Origin: Chimaeribacter arupi
Lineage (GTDB): Bacteria > Pseudomonadota > Gammaproteobacteria > Enterobacterales > Enterobacteriaceae
Reading direction: 5' to 3'
DNA: 64,000 bases
Assembly: GCF_002858805.1 (NCBI RefSeq)
Contig: NZ_PJZI01000016.1
Span: 1-64,000, forward strand
Under the pieces are notes generated by a model. The model was not told the origin of the DNA. It did no database searches and worked only from the letters and a program-made list of their open reading frames with translations. Shown in pieces: positions 45,502 through 55,071 of the stretch. The position numbers and the translations under genes were made by a program. Every line of letters begins with the position of its first letter. Positions within the stretch are counted from its first letter, which is position 1.

Positions 45502-46875
45502 ATGCCTACTTCATTGTCATGCTTTAAAGCCTACGATATTCGCGGTCAATTAGGTGAAGAACTTAATGAGGATATTGCTTACCGGATCGGGCGTGCCTAT
45601 GGGGAATATCTGAAGCCGGAGACCATTGTTGTCGGCGGGGATGTGCGTCTGACCAGCGAGGGGCTGAAACTGGCCCTGGCCAAAGGCTTGCAGGACGCCG
45701 GCACCAACGTGATCGACATCGGCCTGAGCGGCACGGAAGAGATCTACTTCGCCACCTTCCACCTGGGCATTGACGGCGGCATCGAAGTGACTGCCAGCCA
45801 CAACCCGATGAACTACAACGGCATGAAGCTGGTGCGTGAAAACGCCAAGCCTATCAGCGGTGACACCGGCCTGCGCGACGTGCAGCGCCTGGCGGAAGCC
45901 AATGATTTCGCGCCGGTTGACCCGGCCAAACGCGGCAGCTATAAGCAGCTCTCCCTGCTGAAAGAGTACACCGAACACCTGCTGGGCTACGTGAACCTGA
46001 AAAACTTCACGCCGCTGAAGCTGGTGGTCAACTCCGGTAACGGCGCGGCCGGCCACGTGGTTGATGCCATCGAAGCGCGCTTCAAAGAGCAGGGCGTGCC
46101 GGTCGAGTTCATCAAGGTGCACCACGAAGCGGACGGCAACTTCCCGAACGGCATCCCTAACCCGCTGCTGCCGGAGTGCCGCGCAGACACCACCGCGGCG
46201 GTGCTGGAACACAATGCTGACATGGGCATCGCCTTTGACGGTGACTTTGACCGCTGCTTCCTGTTCGACGAAAAAGGCCGCTTCATTGAGGGCTACTACA
46301 TCGTCGGCCTGCTGGCCCAGGCGTTCCTGGAGAAAGAAAAGGGCGCGAAAATCATCCATGACCCGCGCCTGAGCTGGAACACCGTTGACATCGTCACCAC
46401 CGCCGGCGGCGAACCGGTGATGTCCAAAACCGGCCACGCGTTCATCAAAGAGCGTATGCGCAAAGAAGACGCCATCTATGGCGGCGAAATGAGCGCACAC
46501 CACTACTTCCGCGACTTCGCCTACTGCGACAGCGGCATGATCCCGTGGCTGCTGGTGGCTGAACTGCTGTGCCTGAAGAAAAAATCGCTGGGCGAACTGG
46601 TCTCTGACCGCATGGAAGCCTACCCGGCCTCCGGCGAGATCAACAGCGTGATCGCCAACCCGAAAGAGGCGATCCAGCGCGTCTACGACCGTTTCGCCCC
46701 GGACGCACTGAACATCGACCAGACCGACGGCATCAGCCTGGAGTACGCAGAGTGGCGCTTCAACCTGCGCAGTTCCAACACCGAGCCGGTCGTGCGCCTG
46801 AATGTGGAATCACGCCGTAATACCGCGCTGATGAATGAAAAAACCGAAGAAATATTAAAACTATTACGAGATTAA
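45502..46875 (+). CDS. manB: Phosphomannomutase
   Basis: The 457-aa alpha-D-phosphohexomutase (E. coli CpsG 456) has the start [16 protein letters not shown], phosphoserine loop TASHNP with Ser99, metal loop DGDFD (246-250), sugar-binding [10 protein letters not shown] and phosphate-binding [12 protein letters not shown]. It converts mannose-6-P to mannose-1-P. The third Met of the frame (45502) with AAGGAAA upstream is preferred. It pairs with manC to supply GDP-mannose. Confidence 0.95.
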   Translation: MPTSLSCFKAYDIRGQLGEELNEDIAYRIGRAYGEYLKPETIVVGGDVRLTSEGLKLALAKGLQDAGTNVIDIGLSGTEEIYFATFHLGIDGGIEVTASHNPMNYNGMKLVRENAKPISGDTGLRDVQRLAEANDFAPVDPAKRGSYKQLSLLKEYTEHLLGYVNLKNFTPLKLVVNSGNGAAGHVVDAIEARFKEQGVPVEFIKVHHEADGNFPNGIPNPLLPECRADTTAAVLEHNADMGIAFDGDFDRCFLFDEKGRFIEGYYIVGLLAQAFLEKEKGAKIIHDPRLSWNTVDIVTTAGGEPVMSKTGHAFIKERMRKEDAIYGGEMSAHHYFRDFAYCDSGMIPWLLVAELLCLKKKSLGELVSDRMEAYPASGEINSVIANPKEAIQRVYDRFAPDALNIDQTDGISLEYAEWRFNLRSSNTEPVVRLNVESRRNTALMNEKTEEILKLLRD

Positions 46876-46889
46876 TTTTTACTTGGCTT

Positions 46890-46924
46890 AAACGGGCAAC
46901 GATCCAGGCACGCGTTGCCCGTTT
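46890..46924 (+). terminator. Hairpin between manB and wbaP
   Basis: AAACGGGCAACG (46890-46901) pairs perfectly with CGTTGCCCGTTT (46913-46924) around an 11-nt loop, 14 bases after the manB stop. The flanking A and T residues resemble a bidirectional terminator, yet wbaP follows on the same strand, so readthrough is expected. Confidence 0.6.
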
Positions 46925-46966
46925 GATACCTTCTTGGCAAGTATGAATATATAAGAAGAGTCAATT

Positions 46967-48400
46967 ATGCGCGTTTATAATGTAAATTTGAGTGGCTTTT
47001 TTGTTAAGCTGTCACTGGCAATATCCGATTTCCTGTTCTTTAACCTCTCGCTGTTTTTCGCGATCGCGATATTACGTCATGTCACGGATGATGTTTATCT
47101 CTATATTCCGCGTTATGAGATGACTTCTTTCTATTTAGCGCATCTGTTGCTCTCCTTGATTGCGGTGGTCTGGTTCTGGGTTCGCCTGCGCCATTACACC
47201 TACCGGAAACCGTTCTGGTTTGAGCTGAAAGAGACACTGCGTACCCTGGCGATTTTCGCCATTATCGCCCTGGCGATGGTGGGCTTCTCAAAATGGGAAT
47301 TATCCCGTTACTTCTGGCTGCTGACCTGGGTCACTATTCTGATCACGGTTCCGTTGGCGCGTTCGATTGTGAAACGCCTGCTGAACAAGATGGGATACTG
47401 GCGTAAACAGACCGTGATTATCGGTAACCAGAAAAACGCCCGCGAAGCCTATGTGGCGTTGCAGAGCGAAGAAGTGCTGGGCTTTGATGTGGTGGCGTTC
47501 TACGCGGTTACCCCGTGCAGCGACACCGAAATGATGGGCAAACCGGTGATTCAGGATGAGAAAACCCTCTGGGAGCTCACCAACACCGAAGACACCCAGT
47601 TTATTGTGGCCGTGGAGTTTGATGAGCACGCGCTGCGTGACTACTGGCTGAAAAACCTGGCGAAACACCAGTGCCGTTCGGTCTCTGTGATCCCGACACT
47701 GCGCGGTGTGCCGCTGTACGGCACGGATATGTCGTTCATCTTCAGCCACGAAGTGATGATTTTGCGGGTCAGCAACAACCTGGCGAAACGCACCTCACGG
47801 ATGATCAAGCGCGCCTTCGACATCTTTGGCTCGCTGGTGATTATGCTGCTGCTGGCACCGGTGCTGTTTATCCTGATGTACCTGGTATCGAAAGACGGCG
47901 GCCCGTCAATCTACGGCCATGAGCGCGTCGGGCTTGGCGGCAAGAAATTCAAATGCCTGAAGTTCCGGTCGATGGTGACCAACTCGCAGGAAGTGTTGCA
48001 AAACCTGCTGGAAAACGATGCCGAAGCGCGTGCGGAGTGGGACAAGGACTTCAAACTGAAGAACGACCCGCGCATCACCAAGGTGGGCAAATTCATCCGC
48101 CGTACCAGCCTGGATGAGCTGCCGCAGCTGTGGAACGTGTTCCGCGGTGACATGAGCCTGGTTGGCCCGCGCCCGATTATTGAGAAAGAGCTGGAACGCT
48201 ACGCCGGTGAGGTGGACTACTACCTGATGGCCAAACCGGGCATGACCGGCCTGTGGCAGGTCAGCGGACGTAATGATGTGGATTATGACACCCGTGTCTA
48301 TTTCGATGCGTGGTATGTCAAAAACTGGTCACTCTGGAACGATATCGCGATTCTGTTCAAGACCGTGAACGTGGTGCTGAAGCGCGATGGTGCATACTAA
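46967..48400 (+). CDS. wbaP: Undecaprenyl-phosphate galactose phosphotransferase WbaP
   Basis: The 477-aa polyisoprenyl-phosphate hexose-1-phosphate transferase matches Salmonella WbaP (476 aa) throughout: KLSLAISDFLFFNLSL, WFWVRLRHYTYRKPFW, the middle Rossmann-like domain with TVIIGNQKNAREAYVALQSE, and the catalytic C-domain with RTSLDELPQLWNVFRGDMSL, VGPRPI and YYLMAKPGMTGLWQVSGRND. Five membrane segments, the last (about 285-305) re-entrant. It starts the repeat unit by moving Gal-1-P (some homologues Glc-1-P) from UDP-sugar to undecaprenyl phosphate. The unusual point is its position late in the cluster. Confidence 0.94.
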   Translation: MRVYNVNLSGFFVKLSLAISDFLFFNLSLFFAIAILRHVTDDVYLYIPRYEMTSFYLAHLLLSLIAVVWFWVRLRHYTYRKPFWFELKETLRTLAIFAIIALAMVGFSKWELSRYFWLLTWVTILITVPLARSIVKRLLNKMGYWRKQTVIIGNQKNAREAYVALQSEEVLGFDVVAFYAVTPCSDTEMMGKPVIQDEKTLWELTNTEDTQFIVAVEFDEHALRDYWLKNLAKHQCRSVSVIPTLRGVPLYGTDMSFIFSHEVMILRVSNNLAKRTSRMIKRAFDIFGSLVIMLLLAPVLFILMYLVSKDGGPSIYGHERVGLGGKKFKCLKFRSMVTNSQEVLQNLLENDAEARAEWDKDFKLKNDPRITKVGKFIRRTSLDELPQLWNVFRGDMSLVGPRPIIEKELERYAGEVDYYLMAKPGMTGLWQVSGRNDVDYDTRVYFDAWYVKNWSLWNDIAILFKTVNVVLKRDGAY

Positions 48401-48476
48401 GAAATCGACTATTCTTAGTGATCGTTGAACGTATAACCAAACAAGTTACTACCTACACGAAAGGGAAGAAAAACCT

Positions 48477-49367
48477 ATGGCGAATTTGAAAGCGGTAATT
48501 CCTGTAGCAGGGCTGGGGACACGTATGTTGCCTGCAACGAAGGCGATCCCAAAGGAGATGTTGCCGGTAGTGGATAAACCTCTGATCCAGTATATCGTGA
48601 ATGAGTGCGTCGCCGCAGGGATCAAGGAGATCGTGCTGGTCAGTCACTCCTCCAAAAATGCCATCGAAAACCACTTCGACACCTCGTTCGAACTGGAAGC
48701 AGTGCTGGAATCCCGCGTGAAGCGCCAGCTGCTGAAAGAAGTGCAGGCCATCTGCCCGCCGGACGTCACCATCATGCAGGTGCGCCAGGGCCAGGCCAAA
48801 GGCCTGGGCCACGCGGTGCTGTGCGCCCAGCCGATGGTCGGTGACTCACCGTTCATCGTGCTGCTGCCGGACGTGCTGCTGGACGACTCCACCGCCGACC
48901 TGACCCGTGAGAACCTGGCCGCGATGGTGAAACGTTTCGAAGAGACCGGCCACAGCCAGATCATGGTGGAGCCGGTGCCGGAGAAAGATGTCTCCAAGTA
49001 TGGCGTAGCGGACTGCAACGGCGTCGAGATCGCGCCGGGTGAAAGCACCGTGATGAGCGCGGTGGTTGAGAAGCCGAAACAGGAAGAGGCACCGTCCAAC
49101 CTGGCTGTGGTTGGCCGTTATGTGCTCTCCAAAGACATCTGGCCAATCCTGGAGAAAACCCCGCCGGGTGCCGGTGATGAAATCCAGCTGACCGACGCCA
49201 TTGCCCTGCTGATGAAGCAAGAGCCGGTAGAGGCGTTCCACATGAGCGGGAAATCCCACGACTGTGGCGACAAACTCGGTTACATGAAAGCCTTCGTGAC
49301 CTATGGCGTGCGCCATGACACCGAAGGCCAGAAGTTCGCCGAATGGCTGAAGAAGCTTGACGCCTGA
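48477..49367 (+). CDS. galU: UTP-glucose-1-phosphate uridylyltransferase (GalU-type)
   Basis: The 296-aa nucleotidyltransferase has [20 protein letters not shown] (11-30) with Thr15 as in catalytic Gal[21 protein letters not shown] and [12 protein letters not shown], which is the GalU rather than the GalF form. It makes UDP-glucose from UTP and Glc-1-P. It lies directly before galF; a third paralogue is at 57497. Which of the two GalU-type copies is the housekeeping one cannot be told; neither may be the chromosomal core galU. Confidence 0.9.
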   Translation: MANLKAVIPVAGLGTRMLPATKAIPKEMLPVVDKPLIQYIVNECVAAGIKEIVLVSHSSKNAIENHFDTSFELEAVLESRVKRQLLKEVQAICPPDVTIMQVRQGQAKGLGHAVLCAQPMVGDSPFIVLLPDVLLDDSTADLTRENLAAMVKRFEETGHSQIMVEPVPEKDVSKYGVADCNGVEIAPGESTVMSAVVEKPKQEEAPSNLAVVGRYVLSKDIWPILEKTPPGAGDEIQLTDAIALLMKQEPVEAFHMSGKSHDCGDKLGYMKAFVTYGVRHDTEGQKFAEWLKKLDA

Positions 49368-49410
49368 TTTTACTGATTCTCTTCAATTGCATTGAGCTGT
49401 GAGGACTTTT

Positions 49411-50316
49411 ATGACGACGTTGAAAGCGGTTATTCCGGTGGCGGGGTTGGGTATGCGTATGCTGCCCGCGACCAAAGCGATTCCGAAAGAGATGCTGCCG
49501 GTGGTCGATAAACCGATTATCCAGCACATCATCAATGAGTGCGTGGCGGCCGGCATCAAGGACATCATCCTGGTGACCCATTCCTCCAAGAATGCGGTCG
49601 AGAACCATTTCGATACCTCATTCGAACTGGAAGCGATGCTGGAAGCGCGCGTGAAGCGCTCGCTGCTGGAAGAAGTGCAGTCCATCTGCCCGAAAGGCGT
49701 CACCATCATGCATATCCGCCAGGGCCAGCCGCTGGGGCTGGGCCATGCGGTGTTGTGCGCCAAACCGCTGGTGGGCGGCTCGCCGTTCGTGGTGATGCTG
49801 CCTGACGTGCTGATTGACGACGCCCAGGCGAGTTACTCACGTGACAACCTGGCGGAAATGGTGCGGCATTTTGAAGAGACCGGTGAAAGCCAGGTGCTGG
49901 TGCAGCCGCTGGGTGCCGAGGAGCTGCCGAACTACTCCGTGATCAGCTGCGAGAACACCGCGCTGCAACCGGGCGAAACCAGCCGTATCACCAAAATGGT
50001 GGAGAAGCCGGACGACACGTCCGGCCTCGACTCCAACCTGGCGGCGGTGGGGCGCTACGTGCTCTCTGCGGATATCTGGCCGTTCCTGGAAAAAACCGAG
50101 CCGGGTGCCTGGGGCCGGATCCAGCTGACCGACGCGATTGATGCTTTAAAGGATCACAGCCCGGTCAATGCGCTGGCGCTGAAAGGCACCGCCTACAACT
50201 GTGGTGAAAAGCTGGGCTACATGCAGGCTTATGTCAGCTACGGCCTGCGTCACGACAAGCAGGGCGAGGAGTTCAAACAGTGGCTGGCGGAATTTAAAAA
50301 GCAGGCCACTGCCTGA
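49411..50316 (+). CDS. galF: GalF, GalU paralogue
   Basis: The 301-aa product has the GalF hallmarks: Met15 in [11 protein letters not shown] where GalU has Thr, and [12 protein letters not shown] instead of [13 protein letters not shown]. coli GalF has very low activity and is thought to modulate GalU and UDP-glucose levels. ATG 49411 with TGAGGA upstream. It starts 43 bases after the galU-type gene, to which it is clearly related. galF usually marks the edge of polysaccharide loci in Enterobacterales, whereas here genes continue for another 14 kb. Confidence 0.9.
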   Translation: MTTLKAVIPVAGLGMRMLPATKAIPKEMLPVVDKPIIQHIINECVAAGIKDIILVTHSSKNAVENHFDTSFELEAMLEARVKRSLLEEVQSICPKGVTIMHIRQGQPLGLGHAVLCAKPLVGGSPFVVMLPDVLIDDAQASYSRDNLAEMVRHFEETGESQVLVQPLGAEELPNYSVISCENTALQPGETSRITKMVEKPDDTSGLDSNLAAVGRYVLSADIWPFLEKTEPGAWGRIQLTDAIDALKDHSPVNALALKGTAYNCGEKLGYMQAYVSYGLRHDKQGEEFKQWLAEFKKQATA

Positions 50317-50356
50317 GGCGCTCCCCGCGCACTCTGCGATTCTGTTAGATCAGGTT

Positions 50357-50395
50357 ACCGGGCGCGGCTCCCTTTTCAGGGGGCCGTGACCCGGT
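50357..50395 (+). terminator. Hairpin between galF and tailspike-like gene
   Basis: ACCGGG (50357-50362) pairs with CCCGGT (50390-50395), enclosing a further CGGC/GCCG and CCC/GGG pairing. No T run follows. It sits 40 bases after galF in a 207-bp gap. Confidence 0.4.
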
Positions 50396-50523
50396 CCATC
50401 GTTAGCACTTCCCTTTATTGACCCACAGACGGTAATCAATCACAGGCTGGTCCGGCTGCCCATTGTGGCCCGCTGGTCTGCGTTTTTTTGCGCGCTGTTT
50501 TCCGCTTTTGTTATGAGGTTCTG

Positions 50524-52452
50524 ATGCGACTGCTTAAAAATTTGACCGATAAAACTAAAAATACCATTAATACTTCCCGCCGGTCGGCACTGACAAAAGT
50601 GCTGGTGGGGACACCTCTGGTCGCATTGCTCTCGCTCGAAAAAACCCAGGCTGCCCCTGCGGCGGCCCCCATCACCACCTTACCGCCTGACAACGAGATG
50701 ACCGGGAAAGATCTGCGCCGCATGATGCGCGCCAGTGACGGCCTGAAGTCCATTGGGCGCTGTTCCAACATCCGCGATCTGCGGAACATTGAGCCGACCA
50801 TTATCGGCCAGAAAATTGACGTGGCCAGCTACCATCCGGGCTGGTCAGACATTGCCAACGGGGCGCTTGGCGGCGGCGAATTCTGGTATGACGCCGCGGA
50901 CAAAGAAACACCGGACGACGGCGGCCGGGTGATCGTTACCAAAGAGGGCCGGCGCTGGAAACGCATCACCGACCAGCTGTTGCCGAGCCATTTCGGCTGC
51001 GTGCCCGGCGGCAAAGTAGATGTCACCGAGACGATGCGCCGCTACATCAATGCCTGCCGCGGCAAAGTGGTGGATTTCACCAACGGCCCGTGGCTTATCA
51101 GCGGCACGCTGGATTTGAGCAACGTGTCGAAAATCGTCAGTGACAGCACCGGCAAATTCATCGTGGACACGGAGAAGTTCCGCGGTGACTGGGCGATCCA
51201 GCTCGGTGACCCGAAACAGAAAGCCGGGCAGGGCCGCTGCGGCAGCATCTCCCTGGAAGGCATCCTGAGCGTCTACTCCCGCAGCCGCAGCCGCAAGCTG
51301 AACGGCATCTATATGAAAGGGAGCTGGCTGAACATCGGCCACGTGCGCGCCGAAAACTTTAACGGCATCGGCATCTACCAGGATTCCGTGTGGGACTCCA
51401 CCACCCAGCGCCTGTCGGCGGAGCTGTGCGGCAATATCAGCACGCCGCAGATCAAACTCGGCAGCAACGGCGACACCCATAACGCCTCGCATATCGTCAG
51501 CATCCAGAGTGAGCAGGCCTACCACTATTCGCTCTACATCGATGTGCTGCGCGATGTGATTGACAACATCCACGCTGAGCGTACCTACATCCTGACCAAT
51601 GACGACGGCAGCAAGCTCCAGTCCAATGTCAAATACCGCAACGCGTTTATCCTGCTCGGCAACTCCATCATCAACCACGCCGTGATGGATGCCGCCACCA
51701 CCAAAACCGCGCCGGACGGCACGCCGGTCACCAGCCACCAGCTCTCCGTCAACCTGAATGCGGATTATGGCGCAGTCAACACCCTGAACGCCCGCAACGG
51801 CATCCTGTGCACCAATTTCGGCCATCTTTCGACCTTCGACGTGGTGGCGTGTGACGCCTGGTACTTCTCCGACCCGGCCACCAAACTGACGATTTCTGAC
51901 CTGCGCGCCAAACGCGTGGTCGCCTCTTCCGATCTTCAGTTCACCAACTGCGTAATTTCAGAGGAATTCGAATTACGCTTTAACGCGAAAAATGTGACCA
52001 TGAGCTCAGTAGATATCGGATTGATTGATTTTACAGCGGAATATCAGGGCGACATCAGCTTCTCCAACTGTCATATCAAGACGATCAAGGGGCTGGGCAA
52101 GCCGAAACCGGCGTTTTCCGTCACGGTATTCCGCGATTGCCGTATTGATACCCTGAACGGGGCCAACGGGTCGCGCGCCAGATTCTACGGTGGATACATT
52201 AACACCATTAATCTGGCGTCGGGCAGCAGCACCGAATTCTACGACCTCTCCTGCGCCGGCTTCGGCTACCAGGGCAGCGCAGAATTCATTACCCGCGGTG
52301 TGCGGGCGCAGAAGGTGAGCAACTGGGCGCACCCGCAGCATGTGCCGTTCCCGGCGGGGACCACCACCGATGTGCTGGGTGAGATCAAGGCCGGCCAGCC
52401 GTTCCGCTACATCAATGTGGACGGCAAAACCGGCTGGCGCGGCGAGAAGTAA
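50524..52452 (+). CDS. Tailspike-like exopolysaccharide-processing protein (AmsF/WceF-type)
   Basis: The 642-aa product begins with a twin-arginine signal: SRRSALTK (Arg19-Arg20), hydrophobic VLVGTPLVALLSL, then an Ala-rich cleavage region (about 43-48). Residues about 105-150 (HPGWSDIANGALGGGEFWYD, GGRVIVTKEGRRWKRI) match the N-terminal fold seen in phage tailspikes, and residues about 165-620 look like a right-handed parallel beta-helix with many N/S/G turns (pectate-lyase-like). Amylovoran and stewartan loci encode such proteins at an equivalent place, acting as depolymerase or polymerisation-related enzyme on the polymer. Catalytic acids cannot be picked out by eye. ATG 50524 with GAGG upstream. 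Confidence 0.82.
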   Translation: MRLLKNLTDKTKNTINTSRRSALTKVLVGTPLVALLSLEKTQAAPAAAPITTLPPDNEMTGKDLRRMMRASDGLKSIGRCSNIRDLRNIEPTIIGQKIDVASYHPGWSDIANGALGGGEFWYDAADKETPDDGGRVIVTKEGRRWKRITDQLLPSHFGCVPGGKVDVTETMRRYINACRGKVVDFTNGPWLISGTLDLSNVSKIVSDSTGKFIVDTEKFRGDWAIQLGDPKQKAGQGRCGSISLEGILSVYSRSRSRKLNGIYMKGSWLNIGHVRAENFNGIGIYQDSVWDSTTQRLSAELCGNISTPQIKLGSNGDTHNASHIVSIQSEQAYHYSLYIDVLRDVIDNIHAERTYILTNDDGSKLQSNVKYRNAFILLGNSIINHAVMDAATTKTAPDGTPVTSHQLSVNLNADYGAVNTLNARNGILCTNFGHLSTFDVVACDAWYFSDPATKLTISDLRAKRVVASSDLQFTNCVISEEFELRFNAKNVTMSSVDIGLIDFTAEYQGDISFSNCHIKTIKGLGKPKPAFSVTVFRDCRIDTLNGANGSRARFYGGYINTINLASGSSTEFYDLSCAGFGYQGSAEFITRGVRAQKVSNWAHPQHVPFPAGTTTDVLGEIKAGQPFRYINVDGKTGWRGEK

Positions 52453-52630
52453 GCCGCGCAGGGCAGGGCAATAGCGGGAAAAGCAATGCACACGCAGTAA
52501 GCCGTGGCCCGTCTGCGCAGGCAGGCGGGTAGGACAAGTAAAAGAAAAGGCGCCAGGGGGGCGGGAGACGCGCCTGGCAGCCGGTTAAGGAAAAGCACGT
52601 CATGACCTTTTGGCAAGTGGACATAACAAT

Positions 52631-54112
52631 ATGAGCTTACGCGAAAAAACAGTGAAAGGGGCCAAGTGGTCCGCCATGTCGACCTTTATCGTCATCGGGC
52701 TGAGCTTCTTACAGATGACGATTCTGGCGCGCATGATTGACGGCCGGGAGTTCGGGCTGCTGACCATTGCGATGGTGGTGATCGCGCTGGCGGATACCCT
52801 GTCCGATTTCGGCATTTCTAACTCGATTATCCAGAAAAAAGATATCACCGAAGTGCAGCTCACCACGCTCTACTGGCTGAACGTCTGCATCGGCATCACC
52901 GTCAGTGCACTGGCCTTTGTGTTCAGCGGGCTGATTGCCCACCTGTTGCACGCGCCGGGGCTGGAGCCGCTGATCAAGGTGCTGGCGCTGGCGTTCCTGG
53001 TGATCCCGCATGGGCAGCAGTTCCGTGCGCTGATGCAGAAAGAGCTGGAGTTCTCCACCATCGGCATGATTGAGTCGCTGTGTGTGCTGGTCGGCTTCGT
53101 GACCACGCTGGCCGTGGCCTATGTCTACCCGTTCGCGATGGCGGCGATCATCGGTTACCTGGTCAACGCCGTGGTGCGTACCGCGCTGTTCGCCTACCAC
53201 GGCCGCAAAATCTACCGCCCAAGCTTCAGGTTCTCATTCCCGGCGGTGAAGGAGAACATCAAATTCGGTGCGTACCTTACCGCCGACAGCCTGGTGAACT
53301 TCATCAATACCAACGTCTCGACCGCCATCCTGGCGCGTACGCTGGGCCCGGTGGTCACCGGCGGGTACAACCTGGCGTATAACGTCGCGGTCATGCCGCC
53401 GACGCGCCTGAACCCGATCGTCACCCGCGTGCTGTTCCCGGCCTTCTCCAAAATCCAGGATGACATCACCAAGCTGCGTGACAACTTCTACAAGCTCATC
53501 TCGCTGGTCGGGGTGATTAACTTCCCGGCACTGCTGGGGCTGATGGTGGTGTCCAACAACTTCGTGCTGTTTGTGTTCGGTGAGAAGTGGGCTTTCATCA
53601 TCCCGATCCTGCAAATCCTCTGCATTGTCGGCCTGCTGCGCTCCGTGGGTAACCCCATCGGCTCGCTGCTGATGGCCAAAGCGCGTGTGGACATCAGCTT
53701 CAAGTTCAACGTGTTTAAAGTCTTCCTGTTTATCCCGGCGATGATTATCGGCGCGAAAACGGGCGGCGCAGTCGGGGTGGCGCTCGGGTTCCTGCTGGTG
53801 CAGATCCTGAATACCTACCTCAGCTATTTCATCCTGATCCGGCCGGTACTGGGCAAAAGTTATCGCCAGTATGTGGAAAGCCTGTGGCTGCCGTTCAAGA
53901 TGACGATTCCTACCCTTGTCGTCAGCTGGGCGGCAGGGTTTGCGTTACAGTCCCACCTGTCTGTGGGGTCGGTGTTATTTATTCAGATAGTGCTGGGTGT
54001 CACTGCGTTTGCCCTGGTGTTGTTGTTCAGCCAGGCACCTCTGGTGTTGGAAGTGAAAGCGCAATTAATTAAAAACGAGAAATTACGGAAATTATTTAGG
54101 GCGGAATGCTAA
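52631..54112 (+). CDS. wzx: Lipid-linked repeat unit flippase, WzxC-like
   Basis: The 493-aa MATE/MOP flippase (E. coli WzxC 492) begins MSLREKTVKGAKWSA and shares ALADTLSDFGISNSIIQKK, HGQQFRALMQKELEF, GGYNLAYNVAV and the block RSVGNPIGSLLMAKARVDIS. About twelve to fourteen membrane helices. It flips undecaprenyl-PP-linked repeat units to the periplasm. ATG 52631 fits the family; seven codons of open frame precede it. A 178-bp gap separates it from the tailspike gene. Confidence 0.93.
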   Translation: MSLREKTVKGAKWSAMSTFIVIGLSFLQMTILARMIDGREFGLLTIAMVVIALADTLSDFGISNSIIQKKDITEVQLTTLYWLNVCIGITVSALAFVFSGLIAHLLHAPGLEPLIKVLALAFLVIPHGQQFRALMQKELEFSTIGMIESLCVLVGFVTTLAVAYVYPFAMAAIIGYLVNAVVRTALFAYHGRKIYRPSFRFSFPAVKENIKFGAYLTADSLVNFINTNVSTAILARTLGPVVTGGYNLAYNVAVMPPTRLNPIVTRVLFPAFSKIQDDITKLRDNFYKLISLVGVINFPALLGLMVVSNNFVLFVFGEKWAFIIPILQILCIVGLLRSVGNPIGSLLMAKARVDISFKFNVFKVFLFIPAMIIGAKTGGAVGVALGFLLVQILNTYLSYFILIRPVLGKSYRQYVESLWLPFKMTIPTLVVSWAAGFALQSHLSVGSVLFIQIVLGVTAFALVLLFSQAPLVLEVKAQLIKNEKLRKLFRAEC

Positions 54113-54114
54113 CC

Positions 54115-55071
54115 ATGAATCATATGCAAACTTTGAAAAATGACTTGTCTGTTATCGAAAAAGTAGTACCGCGCGGCAGTAAAATTATTTATCTGGACTA
54201 TCCGCTGCATCTGAACGTGGGCGACTTGCTGATTTTGAAAGGGGCAGAACAATTTTTTAAAGAGAACAACTATGATGTGCTGGTTCGCCGCTCGGACCAG
54301 ACCAGTATGCAGTATGTGGAAAAAACCCAGAGCATTCCGCAGGATGTCACCATCGTACTGCACGGTGGCGGCAACTTCGGTGACCTCTACCCGGCGCACC
54401 AGCGCCTTCGTGAGGCGGTAGTCACCAAGTTTAAACATAACCGGGTGATCATCTTGCCGCAGACCGTGCACTTCAAAGATCAGGCGAACCTGGAGGCATC
54501 CGGCCGCATCTTTAAGCAGCACCCAAACCTGACCATCTTCTGCCGCGACACCAACAGCAAGAAGATCCTGGAGACCCACTTCTGCGACAACGTGGTACTC
54601 TGCCCGGATATGGCCCACTCCCTGTGGAACGTTTTCCCGCAACAGCGTAAAGAGAACATCAAACACGACCGGATGTGGATGATCCGCCGTGACATCGAAG
54701 AAACCAACCTGAGCGGCCTCGGCGAAACGCCGGACCCGGCGCACTGTGTTGACTGGCACGATATCTGTACCGACCGCGATCGCGAGTTCATGGTAATGAT
54801 GCACCGCTTTGAACGCCTGAACCGCAAGATCCCGGGCAACCTGTTCCCGACCACCCGCATGTGGTATCGCTATACTGACAAGCTGGTGGCACGGGTCAAT
54901 GAGCTGTTCATGTCATATCAGTCAGTGACCACCTCACGTATGCACGGCCATATCCTGTGCTGCCTGCTGAAGATGGATACCCGGCTGCTGGATAACTCTT
55001 ATGGCAAGAACTCCGGTTACTATGAATCCTGGACCAAGTCGGTTCCCGGCTGTGAGTTAGTGAAACTATGA
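54115..55071 (+). CDS. Polysaccharide pyruvyl transferase
   Basis: The 318-aa product has the pyruvyltransferase family features LHLNVGDLLILKGAEQFF (31-48), HGGGNFGDLYPAHQ (83-96), ILPQTVHFKD and a late SRMHGHILCCLL segment, similar to EpsO/ExoV-type enzymes. It would add a ketal-linked pyruvate from PEP to a sugar of the repeat unit, giving the polymer negative charge. An alternative start at 54106 overlaps the wzx stop. The next gene starts within the stop codon of this one (ATGA). Confidence 0.87.
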   Translation: MNHMQTLKNDLSVIEKVVPRGSKIIYLDYPLHLNVGDLLILKGAEQFFKENNYDVLVRRSDQTSMQYVEKTQSIPQDVTIVLHGGGNFGDLYPAHQRLREAVVTKFKHNRVIILPQTVHFKDQANLEASGRIFKQHPNLTIFCRDTNSKKILETHFCDNVVLCPDMAHSLWNVFPQQRKENIKHDRMWMIRRDIEETNLSGLGETPDPAHCVDWHDICTDRDREFMVMMHRFERLNRKIPGNLFPTTRMWYRYTDKLVARVNELFMSYQSVTTSRMHGHILCCLLKMDTRLLDNSYGKNSGYYESWTKSVPGCELVKL

